This document shows, piece by piece, positions 46,933 to 56,779 of a DNA stretch of 64,000 nt (within the stretch, counting starts at the first letter, position 1; each line of letters begins with the position of its first letter). The position numbers were made by a program, and so were the translations under genes. The notes below the pieces were generated by a model. It had not been told where the DNA came from and did not search any database. It saw only the letters and a program-made list of their open reading frames with translations. The stretch is from an uncultured Cellvibrionales bacterium (lineage in GTDB: Bacteria > Pseudomonadota > Gammaproteobacteria > Pseudomonadales > Dasaniaceae), in contig CAJVZD010000010.1 in the NCBI GenBank assembly GCA_913019905.1, positions 1-64,000 on the forward strand, written 5' to 3'.

Positions 46933-48236
46933 TGAGTCAATTATCAGACAGGCCTTTGCGTATAACGACAGAACCAAGATTACTTCATATCTGGCGTCTG
47001 TTAGTGTGGCTATCCCAATTACGCCTTGTGCCGCTCTGGCACGAACGTTTTAACAACCCTTTGGTTCGGTATTACCGTCAATTTTTTTACGATGGATTAA
47101 CTCGGACTGGAAAAATCATCCTGGTCTGCTGCCTGCTAATATTTTTCATGAACTATCACAACAACCATCAATTTAGTCTATGGCTAACCGCTGCTGGATT
47201 TGGCACTCTGCTATGGAGTGCAGGGCTCGGCTACCTGTTCCGACCACGTATCCATATTCAGAGAAAAACTGAAAAATTTGCCATCGCTAATACCCCAGTG
47301 ATCAGCCACCTTAATGTGACCAATACGGGTAGTCGTCCACTGTTTAATTTCACGGCCCGAGAAATGACGGTCCCCGGTGCGCTCTGGATACCCGAATGGG
47401 AAAGACCCCACATTGCCGCGTTGGCCCCTGGGGAAAGTACGCGCGTTGCCGTCATGTTCACTCCCAGAAAAAGAGGCGTTTTACCACTCTGGGGCATCGC
47501 GATACAAAGTTATTACCCTTTTTTTCTCAGCCGCCATACACAGAAAGCGACCAGTCATTTTGATCTATATGTGTTACCGCAAACCCTGAACGTAGCACTC
47601 CCACCCCTGCGACAGGTGGTTGAAATGGCTTCCGCCAATTCGGCTTCCGGGCGTAACGAAGGTCGCAATACACAATCACTGGAATACGTCTATTCACGCC
47701 AATATCAAAATGGAGACTCACTGAAACGACTTGATCACCGGGCAGGCGGCCGACGAGGAGAGCCGATGAGTAAAGTTTTTCAAGGCGCTGATCAAACTCA
47801 TCTAGAGTCAGTTTATCTGGTCATCGACACTTCGATTAGAAAATTCAAAGCTTGGCAACCGCAACCTCCGTCAACTGAGGCATTGGACCGACGGCTTTCT
47901 TTAGCCGTAGAAGTCGGACTATCTGCACATAATGAGGGATTCACTCTCGAGGCCGTGTCACTTTGTGATCAATGGCATCCAATAAATAATGAGGAGGAAT
48001 TTTATCGGCTTATCGTAAACTGCGCCGCTTCCCGCGAATCACAAATACCCGTCAGCTTTCCGAAAATGGAAGGCTTAGCTATTCTCATTACAGGGCACTG
48101 GGATGCAGACCTTCAATTGTCAGTCGATACTTGGGAGAATGCCGGATTACTTCCGATCATATTTCTCTTACCGGAAACCAAACACGACCGGGACTCGTTG
48201 CCGCAAGGCAACAATTACATCGAGGTACGATTGTGA
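46932..48236 (+). CDS. DUF58 domain membrane protein
   Basis: 434 residues. Two membrane spans near residues 55-75 and 80-100. The DUF58 core is marked by YVYSRQYQNGDSLKRLDHRA, which contains the R-x-Y-x-x-G-D-x-x-R-x-I/L-x-W/H signature. A von Willebrand-like stretch starts at VYLVIDTSIRKFKAW. MoxR-DUF58-transglutaminase is a standard set thought to act in envelope stress or cell morphology. The stop overlaps the GTG of the next gene by 4 nt. Confidence 0.92.
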   Translation: MSQLSDRPLRITTEPRLLHIWRLLVWLSQLRLVPLWHERFNNPLVRYYRQFFYDGLTRTGKIILVCCLLIFFMNYHNNHQFSLWLTAAGFGTLLWSAGLGYLFRPRIHIQRKTEKFAIANTPVISHLNVTNTGSRPLFNFTAREMTVPGALWIPEWERPHIAALAPGESTRVAVMFTPRKRGVLPLWGIAIQSYYPFFLSRHTQKATSHFDLYVLPQTLNVALPPLRQVVEMASANSASGRNEGRNTQSLEYVYSRQYQNGDSLKRLDHRAGGRRGEPMSKVFQGADQTHLESVYLVIDTSIRKFKAWQPQPPSTEALDRRLSLAVEVGLSAHNEGFTLEAVSLCDQWHPINNEEEFYRLIVNCAASRESQIPVSFPKMEGLAILITGHWDADLQLSVDTWENAGLLPIIFLLPETKHDRDSLPQGNNYIEVRL

Positions 48237-50164
48237 TTTCCGTTACAGACATCAGCCTAACGTTATTTCTCATGTTGCTGTCGGTGCATCTGGGGCTTTC
48301 CATGGACTTCTTCCTGGTTAGCACGTTTGGAGTAGCTTTCAGTCTTGTCGGGGGCTTGTTTAGTCTGGGGATCAAAAGACCCACCTGGGATCTTCTCATC
48401 CTACTATTGATTGCAGGAGCAATCTTCGGCAATACCATGCTTGAAGACATCGCCGCCAATGGCTCATGGGTACAATATATGGGGGCGCCAGCGGGCATCT
48501 ATCTAGCATTATTGATCTTTATGTTGTGGCTTTTAGCCGAACGGCCCAAAAATGCCAACAAGGCCCCGATGGATCGCAGTGCGCAAACAATCACGTCTTT
48601 AGGATTGATTATTCTTCTTATGGTTCCCGTCAATGATCTTGGTAACATCGTTATATTGGACACAAGAATACCTTGGCTGCAAATGACTGGTCTGCTACTG
48701 ACGATCATCGCCTATAGTGCAAATAGACCATCCCCTTCTCCCAGACTTCTGCACCGTCTACTTTTATTATCACCGCTTTTGTTAATTGTATTAGTTTTAG
48801 TCCCCGCTTTAAGCTATATACAGGCACCGCTATTTTCGCTACTTGGCCCTATTACACCCAACACCCGTGATTACGCTCAGTCCGGCTTCTCACCGCTGCA
48901 AAGACTCAATTCCCGCGTATTCATGCAACCGTCCACACGCCCCGCTTTGCGGGTAAAAAGTGATTCTCTCAGCAGTCGTTACCTTGTCGGCAACCGGTTG
49001 TCGATATTAGACGATAATCTAATATGGCAGCCGGCGGACAATTCAAATCTAAAACTGACTGCCGATTCAAATAAAAGTTTGTCAAATGGTTACAACCATT
49101 TTTCGGTCGCCAACCACCACTTCAACGTTTTTCCCGGTACTGGCGCCTTAACTATCTACAGTTTAAAACGCCAGCAATACCTTTTTTTACCACCGGGCAG
49201 TTCGACGATCAGCGGAAACTTCAATGGCCTGTCGAGAGATGTCAATCAAGTGTGGTCCGCGTCCTTCGAAAAAAATGCCAGTAGAAGCTGGGATGTCACA
49301 ACAGCTGTAGCTGCGACCCCGGAAACAGTAAACCAGACGAACCTTACTCTTCCCAGCTTTTGGGACCGAGATTTAAATAACAAAAGCATCGCTTTTAAGG
49401 GCGAAGACAGGCCATCGACGGTTCAGAACATTAAGCGCTACTTCAACGGGCGCGGGTACTCGCTCAAGGTTGATTTCGATTCCGATAAGCCACTCCAAGA
49501 CTTTTTTTTGAATGATAAACCGGCCTTTTGTTTTTGGTTTGCCACGACTACGACACTCGCACTGCGGGCAAACGGTATCCCTAGTCGCTTAGTTAGCGGT
49601 TACCTCATTCATGAAAAGATAGCGTCGGATTTGTGGTTGGTACGCGAACGCGACGCGCACAGTTGGGTAGAATGGCAAGATCAACTCGGCTTCTGGCATA
49701 CTTTAGATCCGACCCCCCCTGCCATCGACAGCTTTTTTGGAAACTATCAATCTTCTGTTTTCAGCCGTTGGTATCACGTTACTGCGAATCAGGCGCAAGC
49801 TATAATTGACCTGATTCTCTCGGACGACTTGATCGCCAATATCGTCAGAATATCGAGTCTTCTCATATTATTATTTCTGTTTGGCCGCGAATATCGCCGC
49901 ATCAAAAGCAACACCAAGAACATCGCGTCACAACAGTGGAACCGACTGTGGAACCAATTTATCGGCACATCCAAACTCCCCGATAACAATACCTGGACCG
50001 TCGCTACTTATCTCGACAATCTTCCAGACGTCTGGACACAAGGCCGAAAGAGCGCGGCACAGAAGTTCTTACTGCGCTACAACGAACAACGATTTAGTCA
50101 ACATTCACCCGACGCAGCTCAGGAAATGGAGCACCTGTTATCGGCATTTAGAAAAACACAATAA
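48233..50164 (+). CDS. Membrane transglutaminase-like protein (TgpA type)
   Basis: 643 residues from a GTG at 48233 that overlaps the DUF58 stop as GTGA; an ATG at 48131 in frame would sit inside DUF58 and is less likely. About six N-terminal membrane spans (residues 5-190) precede an extracytoplasmic region. The transglutaminase triad is seen: Cys in NDKPAFCFWFATTTTLALRA, His in VRERDAHSWVEWQDQLGFWH and Asp in TLDPTPPAI. One more span (about 545-565) and a cytoplasmic tail follow. TgpA of Pseudomonas is essential and of unclear substrate. It closes the MoxR operon. Confidence 0.93.
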   Translation: MISVTDISLTLFLMLLSVHLGLSMDFFLVSTFGVAFSLVGGLFSLGIKRPTWDLLILLLIAGAIFGNTMLEDIAANGSWVQYMGAPAGIYLALLIFMLWLLAERPKNANKAPMDRSAQTITSLGLIILLMVPVNDLGNIVILDTRIPWLQMTGLLLTIIAYSANRPSPSPRLLHRLLLLSPLLLIVLVLVPALSYIQAPLFSLLGPITPNTRDYAQSGFSPLQRLNSRVFMQPSTRPALRVKSDSLSSRYLVGNRLSILDDNLIWQPADNSNLKLTADSNKSLSNGYNHFSVANHHFNVFPGTGALTIYSLKRQQYLFLPPGSSTISGNFNGLSRDVNQVWSASFEKNASRSWDVTTAVAATPETVNQTNLTLPSFWDRDLNNKSIAFKGEDRPSTVQNIKRYFNGRGYSLKVDFDSDKPLQDFFLNDKPAFCFWFATTTTLALRANGIPSRLVSGYLIHEKIASDLWLVRERDAHSWVEWQDQLGFWHTLDPTPPAIDSFFGNYQSSVFSRWYHVTANQAQAIIDLILSDDLIANIVRISSLLILLFLFGREYRRIKSNTKNIASQQWNRLWNQFIGTSKLPDNNTWTVATYLDNLPDVWTQGRKSAAQKFLLRYNEQRFSQHSPDAAQEMEHLLSAFRKTQ

Positions 50165-50332
50165 GATCTTAAAGCGAGTGACTGGTTTCTTCAGTATCTA
50201 ACTCATAGGTAGGCGGGGACTTATTATTCACTAAAGGAGCGCTAACTGCTTAGTTACCCGCTCTGCTCAATTCGGGAGTTTCAGTTCAACCGCAGAGTCT
50301 ATATAATTATTAGTTTTAGAGGACAAAAAATT

Positions 50333-50776
50333 ATGGAACTGGACGTATACCTTTCAGGAGAAATACACACCCAATGGCGGCAACAAATCATTGACGGCTG
50401 CAAGAACAATGGCCTGCCCATTTCCTTTTCCTCAGCAGTCACCAATCATGAAGCGAGCGATAGCGCGGGAGACTCATTAGGTGCTGAAGACAACAGTTTC
50501 TGGAGGGACCACAAATCCGCTAAGGTTAATGCGATCCGAACCAGAACACTAATAGAAAACTGCGACGTCGCAATTATTCGCTTTGGAGAAAAATACAAAC
50601 AATGGAATGCAGCCTTTGATGCCGGTTACTGTGCGGCACTGGGTACACCTTATATCACTCTCCATGGCGAAGAAATCATCCATCCACTCAAAGAAGTCGA
50701 CGCAGCAGCTCTCGCATGGGCAACGACGCCCGATCAGGTGGTTGAAATTCTGAAATATGTTGTTTGCAAACAGTGA
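50333..50776 (+). CDS. ytoQ: YtoQ family protein (nucleoside 2-deoxyribosyltransferase-like)
   Basis: 147 residues. DVYLSGEIHTQWRQQIIDGC and VNAIRTRTLIENCDVAIIRF followed by GEKYKQWNAAFDAGYCAALG are the YtoQ hallmarks. The fold is that of nucleoside deoxyribosyltransferases, but activity in the family is unproven. GAGGACAAAAAATTATG gives a good ribosome binding site. It is monocistronic, convergent with the DUF2147 gene. Confidence 0.92.
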   Translation: MELDVYLSGEIHTQWRQQIIDGCKNNGLPISFSSAVTNHEASDSAGDSLGAEDNSFWRDHKSAKVNAIRTRTLIENCDVAIIRFGEKYKQWNAAFDAGYCAALGTPYITLHGEEIIHPLKEVDAAALAWATTPDQVVEILKYVVCKQ

Positions 50777-50800
50777 AACATGAATTTTGAAATCTAAAAC

Positions 50801-50824
50801 CTAAACCTAAACCTAAACCTAAAC
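50801..50824. repeat. CTAAAC hexamer tandem repeat
   Basis: Four perfect CTAAAC units at 50801, 50807, 50813 and 50819, plus a degenerate CTAAAAC just before (50794). They sit between convergent genes. The unit resembles eukaryotic telomere repeats only by chance of composition; this is a simple-sequence repeat. Confidence 0.9.
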
Positions 50825-50878
50825 CCAGGTAAGCAAGCACTTTGTAAGCGCCAGGCAGTTTTCGGGTTGCCCGGCAAT

Positions 50879-51328
50879 TTAAAACAAACCTTGCTCTGCC
50901 TCTGTTTGCTCAGCACGCTGCCAAACTTGTGTACGATAGAAGAAACCGACATAACCACGCATCATTAACTTATTGTCTTCTAACCATACCTTAGCTTTGT
51001 ACTTTTCACCTTTGCCGGAATCAATAATGTAACCATCTTGCCACTCGTTGCCCTTAAGCTTGCTGAGATTAAGCCAGGGAGTGCCTTTAACCGGCTTTTC
51101 AAAAAATGAAGATAAATCTCCCTTACAGGCTACGCAAACGTCATCCGCTTTCGCGTCGGGATAATTAACAATATAGCCCAATAGTTGATCGTTCTTTATT
51201 TCGATTTTCCAATAGGCCGTCGCTTCGTTAGTTTCGTCATCGATACTTTTCCAATAACCCTCTATTGGAGCATCGGCCAGCGCAATGGTGGAAAATATAA
51301 AGGTAAAAAAGATGCTGATAATTTTCAT
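50879..51328 (-). CDS. DUF2147 family exported protein
   Basis: 149 residues with a signal peptide (about 1-18, ending ALADAP). EGYWKSIDDETNEATAYWKI and LKGNEWQDGYIIDSGKGEKY, then KAKVWLEDNKLMMRGYVGFF, are the DUF2147 pattern: a lipocalin-like beta barrel. VCVACKG holds a CxxC pair. Ligand unknown, periplasmic. AAACAAAAC-rich sequence separates it from ytoQ. Confidence 0.9.
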   Translation of the reverse strand: MKIISIFFTFIFSTIALADAPIEGYWKSIDDETNEATAYWKIEIKNDQLLGYIVNYPDAKADDVCVACKGDLSSFFEKPVKGTPWLNLSKLKGNEWQDGYIIDSGKGEKYKAKVWLEDNKLMMRGYVGFFYRTQVWQRAEQTEAEQGLF

Positions 51329-51548
51329 TCAAAAAACCTCAATGAAACTGTAGTTTGCCGAGTAGCTCTCCAGTGATCACTCTATCGACTCTGGCTGGGG
51401 TTAGCGTTTCTCTAATAGTCATAGTATCAATGATCTGCAAGCTACTAGCAATCGCCGCCAACGCGCGAAATATAAATCAATCCGATTCCTGTCTCAAGCG
51501 GGCAAAGACAATTTATTTAGATGACATGCATATCGGGAGACCAAAACG

Positions 51549-54500
51549 TTAATATACCGGTGGAGAACTAAGTTCCAAATCATCTTCATTTTCAGATGCC
51601 ATCTCGCTGCCCTTGTGTTCAGATGCAAGTAACATATAGAAGACAGGTACAATGAATAAGGTAAACAAGGTTCCTACTAACATTCCCGCAGCAATCATCA
51701 GTCCAATACTGTACCGACTGTTGGCACCTGCACCCAAAGAAAATACCAAGGGCAATACACCCAAAACCGTTGCCACTGTGGTCATGAGAATGGGCCTTAA
51801 TCGTAACGCCGCAGACTCCAGCACCGCATCGCGACGGGACAATCCTTGTAGAGCCAAATGGTTAGCAAAATCGACGATCAAAATTCCATGTTTACTAATT
51901 AACCCTATCAAGGTCAATAGCCCAACCTGCGTGTAAATATTGAGGGTAGCGAAACCCAAGGCAATGGGAACAATGGCTCCAAATATCGATAATGGGACGC
52001 TGATAAGAACAATAAAGGGATCGCGAAAGCTATTAAACTGTGCGGCCAACACAAGAAAAATAAGCGTTAGTGAAACCGCGAAAAGCGTTCCAAAACCGCC
52101 ACTTTCTTGAATATAACGCCTCGATTGCCCTTCGTAACCCGCACGAAATCCGCTGGGCGCTACTTTGTTCAAGGTTTTTTCCAAAAAGGCCAAACCATCG
52201 CCGAGAGTATTCGGCGGCGCTACCATCCCCTGTATCGTAGTACTGTTTAGCTGTTGGTATTGACGACGAGCATTCGGTTCAACCGCCTGCTTGAGCTTAA
52301 TGATCGTGGAAAGAGGCACCAATTCGTTAGAGCTGGTACGCAAATAGTAACGTGCTAGCCATTCCTTCGTTAATCGAAAATCTTGCGAGGCTTGAGGAAT
52401 AACCTTGTAACTGCGCCCTCCCATGCTAAATCGGTTGAGTTCAGATTCCCCGAGCATCACAGCGAGTGTATTACCGATCGACCGCATAGAAATTCCCAGG
52501 CGAGCAGCTTTATCGCGATCTATGTCGACTTTTAGCTCTGGTCGATTAAATTTGAGCGTCTGACTAACAAAGGAGAACAATCCCGATGCGCGAGCCTCAA
52601 CCAATACCTCGTCGGCGACACGCTGTACATCGACATAATCTTCCGTGGAGGCTATGACGAAATTAACGGGCAATCCGGAATCACTACCTGGGAGGTCAGG
52701 TTGGTTGAATGAGAATATTTGCAGACCACTGATCTTGCTAAATTTGGACTGTACTTCCCCTTGTATTTCCATCTGCGAGCGCTCTCGGTCCTCCCAAGGT
52801 TTCAATGACAAAGCACCAAATGCACGGCCTGGGAAACTGACTTGCCAGGAATGGCTCACTTCCGGTATACCTTTCCATATGTCGACCATTTCGTCGAGAA
52901 AACGCTGTACATATTCGTAGTTCGCATACTCGGGGGGCGTCGCAATAACAAAAATACTACCGGTATCTTCGACCGGCGCGAGTTCTTGGCGAGCAATCGA
53001 GAACAGTACCGGTAAGCTTAAAAGAATCGCCATACTGAACATAATCACCGACCCGCGGTTGTCCAAACTGTGGATTAACACTTTTTTGTATACTGTCTTT
53101 AATTTACTGAAGGACCGGTCAAGCCAATCAGCAAAACCTTCCTGATGATCGTGATCACGCAAAAGGTGCGCACACATCATCGGGCTCAAAGTCAGGGCTA
53201 CTACACCCGAAACAAATACCGCGCCCGCAAGTGTCAAGGCAAACTCGCTAAATAGTGCGCCGGTAAGTCCCCCTAAAAATCCAATCGGTGCGTATACGGC
53301 CGCCAATGTCAGCGTCATTGCTACGACCGGTAGAGCAACTTGGCGCGCACCCAAAAGTGCTGCGCGCGGCGGGCTGGCACCGTCCTCGATATGTCGGTGA
53401 ACATTTTCCACCACTACGATGGCATCGTCTACGACTAACCCGATCGCGATGACCATAGCCAGGAGTGTCAGCAGATTGATGGTGAAACCCATGGCGTAAA
53501 TGAAAAAAAGCACGCCAATAAGAGACAGAGGAATAGCGACAAGCGGAATGAGAACCACACGAAAAGAACCGAGAAACAGATAGATGACAACAATAACAAT
53601 TAGCGCGGCTTCCAGTAATGTGATAACGACTTCTCTCAGGGCCTGGTCGATGTAAATTGACGCGTCATAATCCACAAAAACTTCCAAATCGAGAGGCATC
53701 TCTTCTCGCAGGCTTTCTAGCGCTTCTCTCACTCCCCGCGCCACGGTCAAAGGATTTGCCCCGGGAGCTTCGGTAATCGCCGTAAATATAGTTTCTCTAC
53801 CACTGGAGAATGCGCCGGAGTCGGTCGATTGACTAGCCAACTCAACATCCGCTACGTCCTTAAGAAGAACTCGGCGATCATCTTCCTGCCGCACAACTAA
53901 CTTGGAAAATTCCTCAGGAGTTTCCATATCTGTTTCAGCATCGACCGTCGACTGAACGAGAGCACCTTTGGTTCGTCCGGCGGTCGACAGATAGTTGTCG
54001 CGACCTATTGCCTGCGAAACGTCTTCGGCCGTTACCCCATAGGCCGCCATTTTCGCAGGATCCAGCCATATTCGCATCGAGAAGTCTTTACCGCCGTAGA
54101 TCTCGGCAGAGCCGACACCCGCCACGGTTGATAGCTCTGGTTGCACGGTTCGAGCGAGATAATCGGCGATTTGCGCCAGCGACATTTTCTCACTATAAAA
54201 TGCCAGATACATCATGGCATCGCCGTTGGTCGTGGTATTGATAACCGGATCTTCTATTTGTCGAGGAAGGTTGTGGCGCGCCTCGTTCACTTTGGCAATG
54301 ACTTCGGTTAACGCATTCGACGTGCTTTCTCCAAGACGAACGTGGACATTGATTGTGGAGACTCCTGGCGAACTAGCGGCGTTAATGTACTCTACGCCCC
54401 GAACCCCTGCTATTTGTCGTTGCAGGGGAGTCGAAACGAAACCTTCGACCGTGCTAGCGCTGGCGCCGGGATAGACTGTTGTGACATGAATAACACTACT

Positions 54501-54623
54501 CTCGATAGCGGGAAACTGACGCAGGTCGAGTTGTGACGAGGCCTGCAGCCCCAATAAGAGCAAAAGTGCGCTTACTACAATCGCCAACACCGGTCGACGG
54601 ATAAAGAGATCAGTGAATTTCAA
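51549..54623 (-). CDS. RND efflux transporter, HAE1-like permease
   Basis: 1024 residues with the twelve-span RND architecture. FIRRPVLAIVVSALLLLLGL starts the first span; the periplasmic loops carry the porter domains. The proton relay Asp pair is in span 4, LLAMVIAIGLVVDDAIVVVE (DD). The C-terminal IGLISKHGILIVDFANHLAL is characteristic of MexF/AcrB-like members but with KHG in place of the usual KNG. It pumps drugs, detergents or metabolites through an outer-membrane TolC-type channel not encoded here. It starts 4 nt within the adaptor gene's stop, so the two are coupled. Confidence 0.95.
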   Translation of the reverse strand: MKFTDLFIRRPVLAIVVSALLLLLGLQASSQLDLRQFPAIESSVIHVTTVYPGASASTVEGFVSTPLQRQIAGVRGVEYINAASSPGVSTINVHVRLGESTSNALTEVIAKVNEARHNLPRQIEDPVINTTTNGDAMMYLAFYSEKMSLAQIADYLARTVQPELSTVAGVGSAEIYGGKDFSMRIWLDPAKMAAYGVTAEDVSQAIGRDNYLSTAGRTKGALVQSTVDAETDMETPEEFSKLVVRQEDDRRVLLKDVADVELASQSTDSGAFSSGRETIFTAITEAPGANPLTVARGVREALESLREEMPLDLEVFVDYDASIYIDQALREVVITLLEAALIVIVVIYLFLGSFRVVLIPLVAIPLSLIGVLFFIYAMGFTINLLTLLAMVIAIGLVVDDAIVVVENVHRHIEDGASPPRAALLGARQVALPVVAMTLTLAAVYAPIGFLGGLTGALFSEFALTLAGAVFVSGVVALTLSPMMCAHLLRDHDHQEGFADWLDRSFSKLKTVYKKVLIHSLDNRGSVIMFSMAILLSLPVLFSIARQELAPVEDTGSIFVIATPPEYANYEYVQRFLDEMVDIWKGIPEVSHSWQVSFPGRAFGALSLKPWEDRERSQMEIQGEVQSKFSKISGLQIFSFNQPDLPGSDSGLPVNFVIASTEDYVDVQRVADEVLVEARASGLFSFVSQTLKFNRPELKVDIDRDKAARLGISMRSIGNTLAVMLGESELNRFSMGGRSYKVIPQASQDFRLTKEWLARYYLRTSSNELVPLSTIIKLKQAVEPNARRQYQQLNSTTIQGMVAPPNTLGDGLAFLEKTLNKVAPSGFRAGYEGQSRRYIQESGGFGTLFAVSLTLIFLVLAAQFNSFRDPFIVLISVPLSIFGAIVPIALGFATLNIYTQVGLLTLIGLISKHGILIVDFANHLALQGLSRRDAVLESAALRLRPILMTTVATVLGVLPLVFSLGAGANSRYSIGLMIAAGMLVGTLFTLFIVPVFYMLLASEHKGSEMASENEDDLELSSPPVY

Positions 54624-55699
54624 AGCTTGACCCTCTCATCGATAGCAACCAATGCACCTCGAAATAATTTGTTTTGTCCGGCGGTTACCACTTGTTGACC
54701 AGCGCTGAGCCCCGAATAAATAGCAATTCTACCGTCGCGAACTTCCCCTACTTCTACGATGACGGGTTCTTGAGCCAAACCGCTTCCATCATCGGTCGGC
54801 TTGATGATAAAAACCGTATTTCCATGCAGTGAATAAGTCACCGCAGTTTCGGGAACAGTCACCACCTCATTTTCGCGCTGCAGCGCTATGCGTAAGTTTG
54901 CGAACATACCCGGCAACAACTTACTCCCCGATTCCAGCTTAGCTCGCACAGCAATATTACGAGTACTGGTATCGACTCGCGAATCCATCGCAAAAAGAAT
55001 GGCTTCAAACGTCTGTTGCGGATAGGCCGCTGCTTCTACCATTATCGATTGGCCCTTCGCGAGCAGAGGACCAGCTTGCGAAGGTAGAGTAAAATCAACC
55101 TCTAGCTCCGTTAAATCCTGGATACTCGCGATCACTGTTCCGGGCGTCACGTAGTCGCCCACATCAACTCGACGAATACCCAGAGTACCGTCAAAAGGCG
55201 CAGTAATGCGTTTTTGAGATAACCTGGCTTCGGTCTCCACCAGCTGCGCCTGCGCGCTCTGCAGATCGGCACGAGAGCGATCGTATTGAGATTGCGGAAT
55301 TGATTTTTGTTCAACCAACTTTGCGTCCCGCTCATGTAACAGCTTAGCCAAGTCGAGACTGGCTATTTGATTTTGTTTACTAGCCTGCTCGACAGTATCA
55401 TTCAAAACCAATAACAATTGACCTTTCACAACGACATCGCCTGAGTCAAAAAATAACTTGGTAATTTGTCCGCTTGTTTCAGAGGACAACTCCACTCCAT
55501 GCACGGCCTTGATCGTACCGACGGAATCGAGATACTGGTCCCACGATTCCGACATTGCTGTTGCGGCCGCAATCACAACAGGCGGCCGCGCATAGTTGGA
55601 ATTAGCAGAGCTTGACGATTGAAGATAGTTAAAGCCGGCTATAGCACCAAAAATTAGCACCAACGCGACAAAGGTGGCTGCATAAGAACGCAAAGACAT
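54620..55699 (-). CDS. RND efflux periplasmic adaptor (membrane fusion protein)
   Basis: 359 residues. An N-terminal anchor (about 6-26) precedes a biotinyl-lipoyl-like domain (VELSSETSGQITKLFFDSGD, VVKGQLLLVLNDT), a helical hairpin (about 100-170) and the beta-barrel domain with ITAPFDGTLGIRRVDVGDYV. The family role is to link the RND pump to the outer-membrane channel. It precedes the pump gene in a two-gene operon. No regulator gene lies upstream; the next gene is an unrelated GNAT enzyme. Confidence 0.95.
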   Translation of the reverse strand: MSLRSYAATFVALVLIFGAIAGFNYLQSSSSANSNYARPPVVIAAATAMSESWDQYLDSVGTIKAVHGVELSSETSGQITKLFFDSGDVVVKGQLLLVLNDTVEQASKQNQIASLDLAKLLHERDAKLVEQKSIPQSQYDRSRADLQSAQAQLVETEARLSQKRITAPFDGTLGIRRVDVGDYVTPGTVIASIQDLTELEVDFTLPSQAGPLLAKGQSIMVEAAAYPQQTFEAILFAMDSRVDTSTRNIAVRAKLESGSKLLPGMFANLRIALQRENEVVTVPETAVTYSLHGNTVFIIKPTDDGSGLAQEPVIVEVGEVRDGRIAIYSGLSAGQQVVTAGQNKLFRGALVAIDERVKL

Positions 55700-55857
55700 A
55701 TCTCCTGAAATTTCGCTATGTACGAGAGTCCGGTATTACCGGCGTTCTCGGATGGCTGCGCATTTCAACGCAGTAAAGGGCTGTTTAAGCTAAGTGCAAA
55801 TTCAAACAGCTTTATTGGAATGACATTTTAGGCCTCCGTCTTTATCCGTAAAGATAT

Positions 55858-56355
55858 TTAACTGGCGGAAATTTCATATCGAATGAAGTTCATCGACAGG
55901 TCGACATCTATCTCTGCCGCAAGCTCATAATTTCCGTCGGTCGCTTCGGAGATTACTTTTAGCCAGAATTTTAAGGCCCTGTCATTTTCATGAAGAACTC
56001 TTGTCATCCATTGGCCCGGAAACAAGGAGGTAGACAGTCTGAATGCATCTCTGCCCACACCTTTTCCATTAAACTTCTTCAGGATGAAAAATTGGTCTAT
56101 ATCATACACCGTCGGCTCATTTGGGTAACGTCTCAAGAGAGAGAAACCTGCAACTTCATCCTCACAAAGTATAATAAAGGCATGTTTATCCGGGTTCGTC
56201 CAATATTCGTCCAGCGAAGAAGCATTAAAATTGAACGCTCCTTGCGGATTGATCTTCACGCCTGTGAACCCCGACAGCTCGTATAAATAATACTGAAACA
56301 GATTCTCTACAATACTTCGCTCTTGCAAGGTTACGGGAACTAATTTCGTTATCAT
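55858..56355 (-). CDS. GNAT family N-acetyltransferase
   Basis: 165 residues. YDIDQFFILKKFNGKGVGRD is motif A with the G-x-G binding loop. LVPVTLQERSIVENLFQYYL and NFNASSLDEYWTNPDKHAFI precede it, as in the GNATs annotated as predicted acetyltransferases of the Rv0802/YitI-like type. The target is unknown. It stands 158 nt upstream of the adaptor gene in the same direction. Confidence 0.82.
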   Translation of the reverse strand: MITKLVPVTLQERSIVENLFQYYLYELSGFTGVKINPQGAFNFNASSLDEYWTNPDKHAFIILCEDEVAGFSLLRRYPNEPTVYDIDQFFILKKFNGKGVGRDAFRLSTSLFPGQWMTRVLHENDRALKFWLKVISEATDGNYELAAEIDVDLSMNFIRYEISAS

Positions 56356-56779
56356 GGCTCACCACAGTCTGTGAATGTCTAATTCTAAAGTAAAACTCGT
56401 CATCAGTGACCCCGAGCTTAGGCATTGAAACAGTGTGGGCTTTATACAATAGTTAGAGGAAAACAGCTACTTCTTTACAGCTGACTTAAGCGCGAGCAAG
56501 TACGCTGTGGACCGGAACCATCATTGCAATGGGACTATCCTGCACTTTTCACTTACCTCCAGGATTCGTAAGTTTCGACAGCCGCGTTATCGCGTCAGCC
56601 AAATGAGTCGTTTGAACCGCGATCGCACCCCAAGAGTGTCGCAGGTATTTTTCCTGTCTGTCCGAATTCTAAAACAGTTGATTTTCCAGGAACGCAAAAG
56701 ATCGCGGCAACGACTGTTGTCATCACCCCGATCTTAAACGAATTAATTTAGATATCTACAAGAAGAAAAAGTCTGTTTG
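56356..56779. other. 424-nt intergenic region
   Basis: No convincing gene. A rightward frame at 56507-56737 is Arg/Ser-rich and lacks a family match or ribosome binding site. The region holds the promoter for the GNAT gene on its left side. Confidence 0.35.

Noticed and set aside
50794-50826. Telomere-like CTAAAC repeats
   Set aside because: Bacterial intergenic simple-sequence repeat between two intact convergent genes; no chromosome end.
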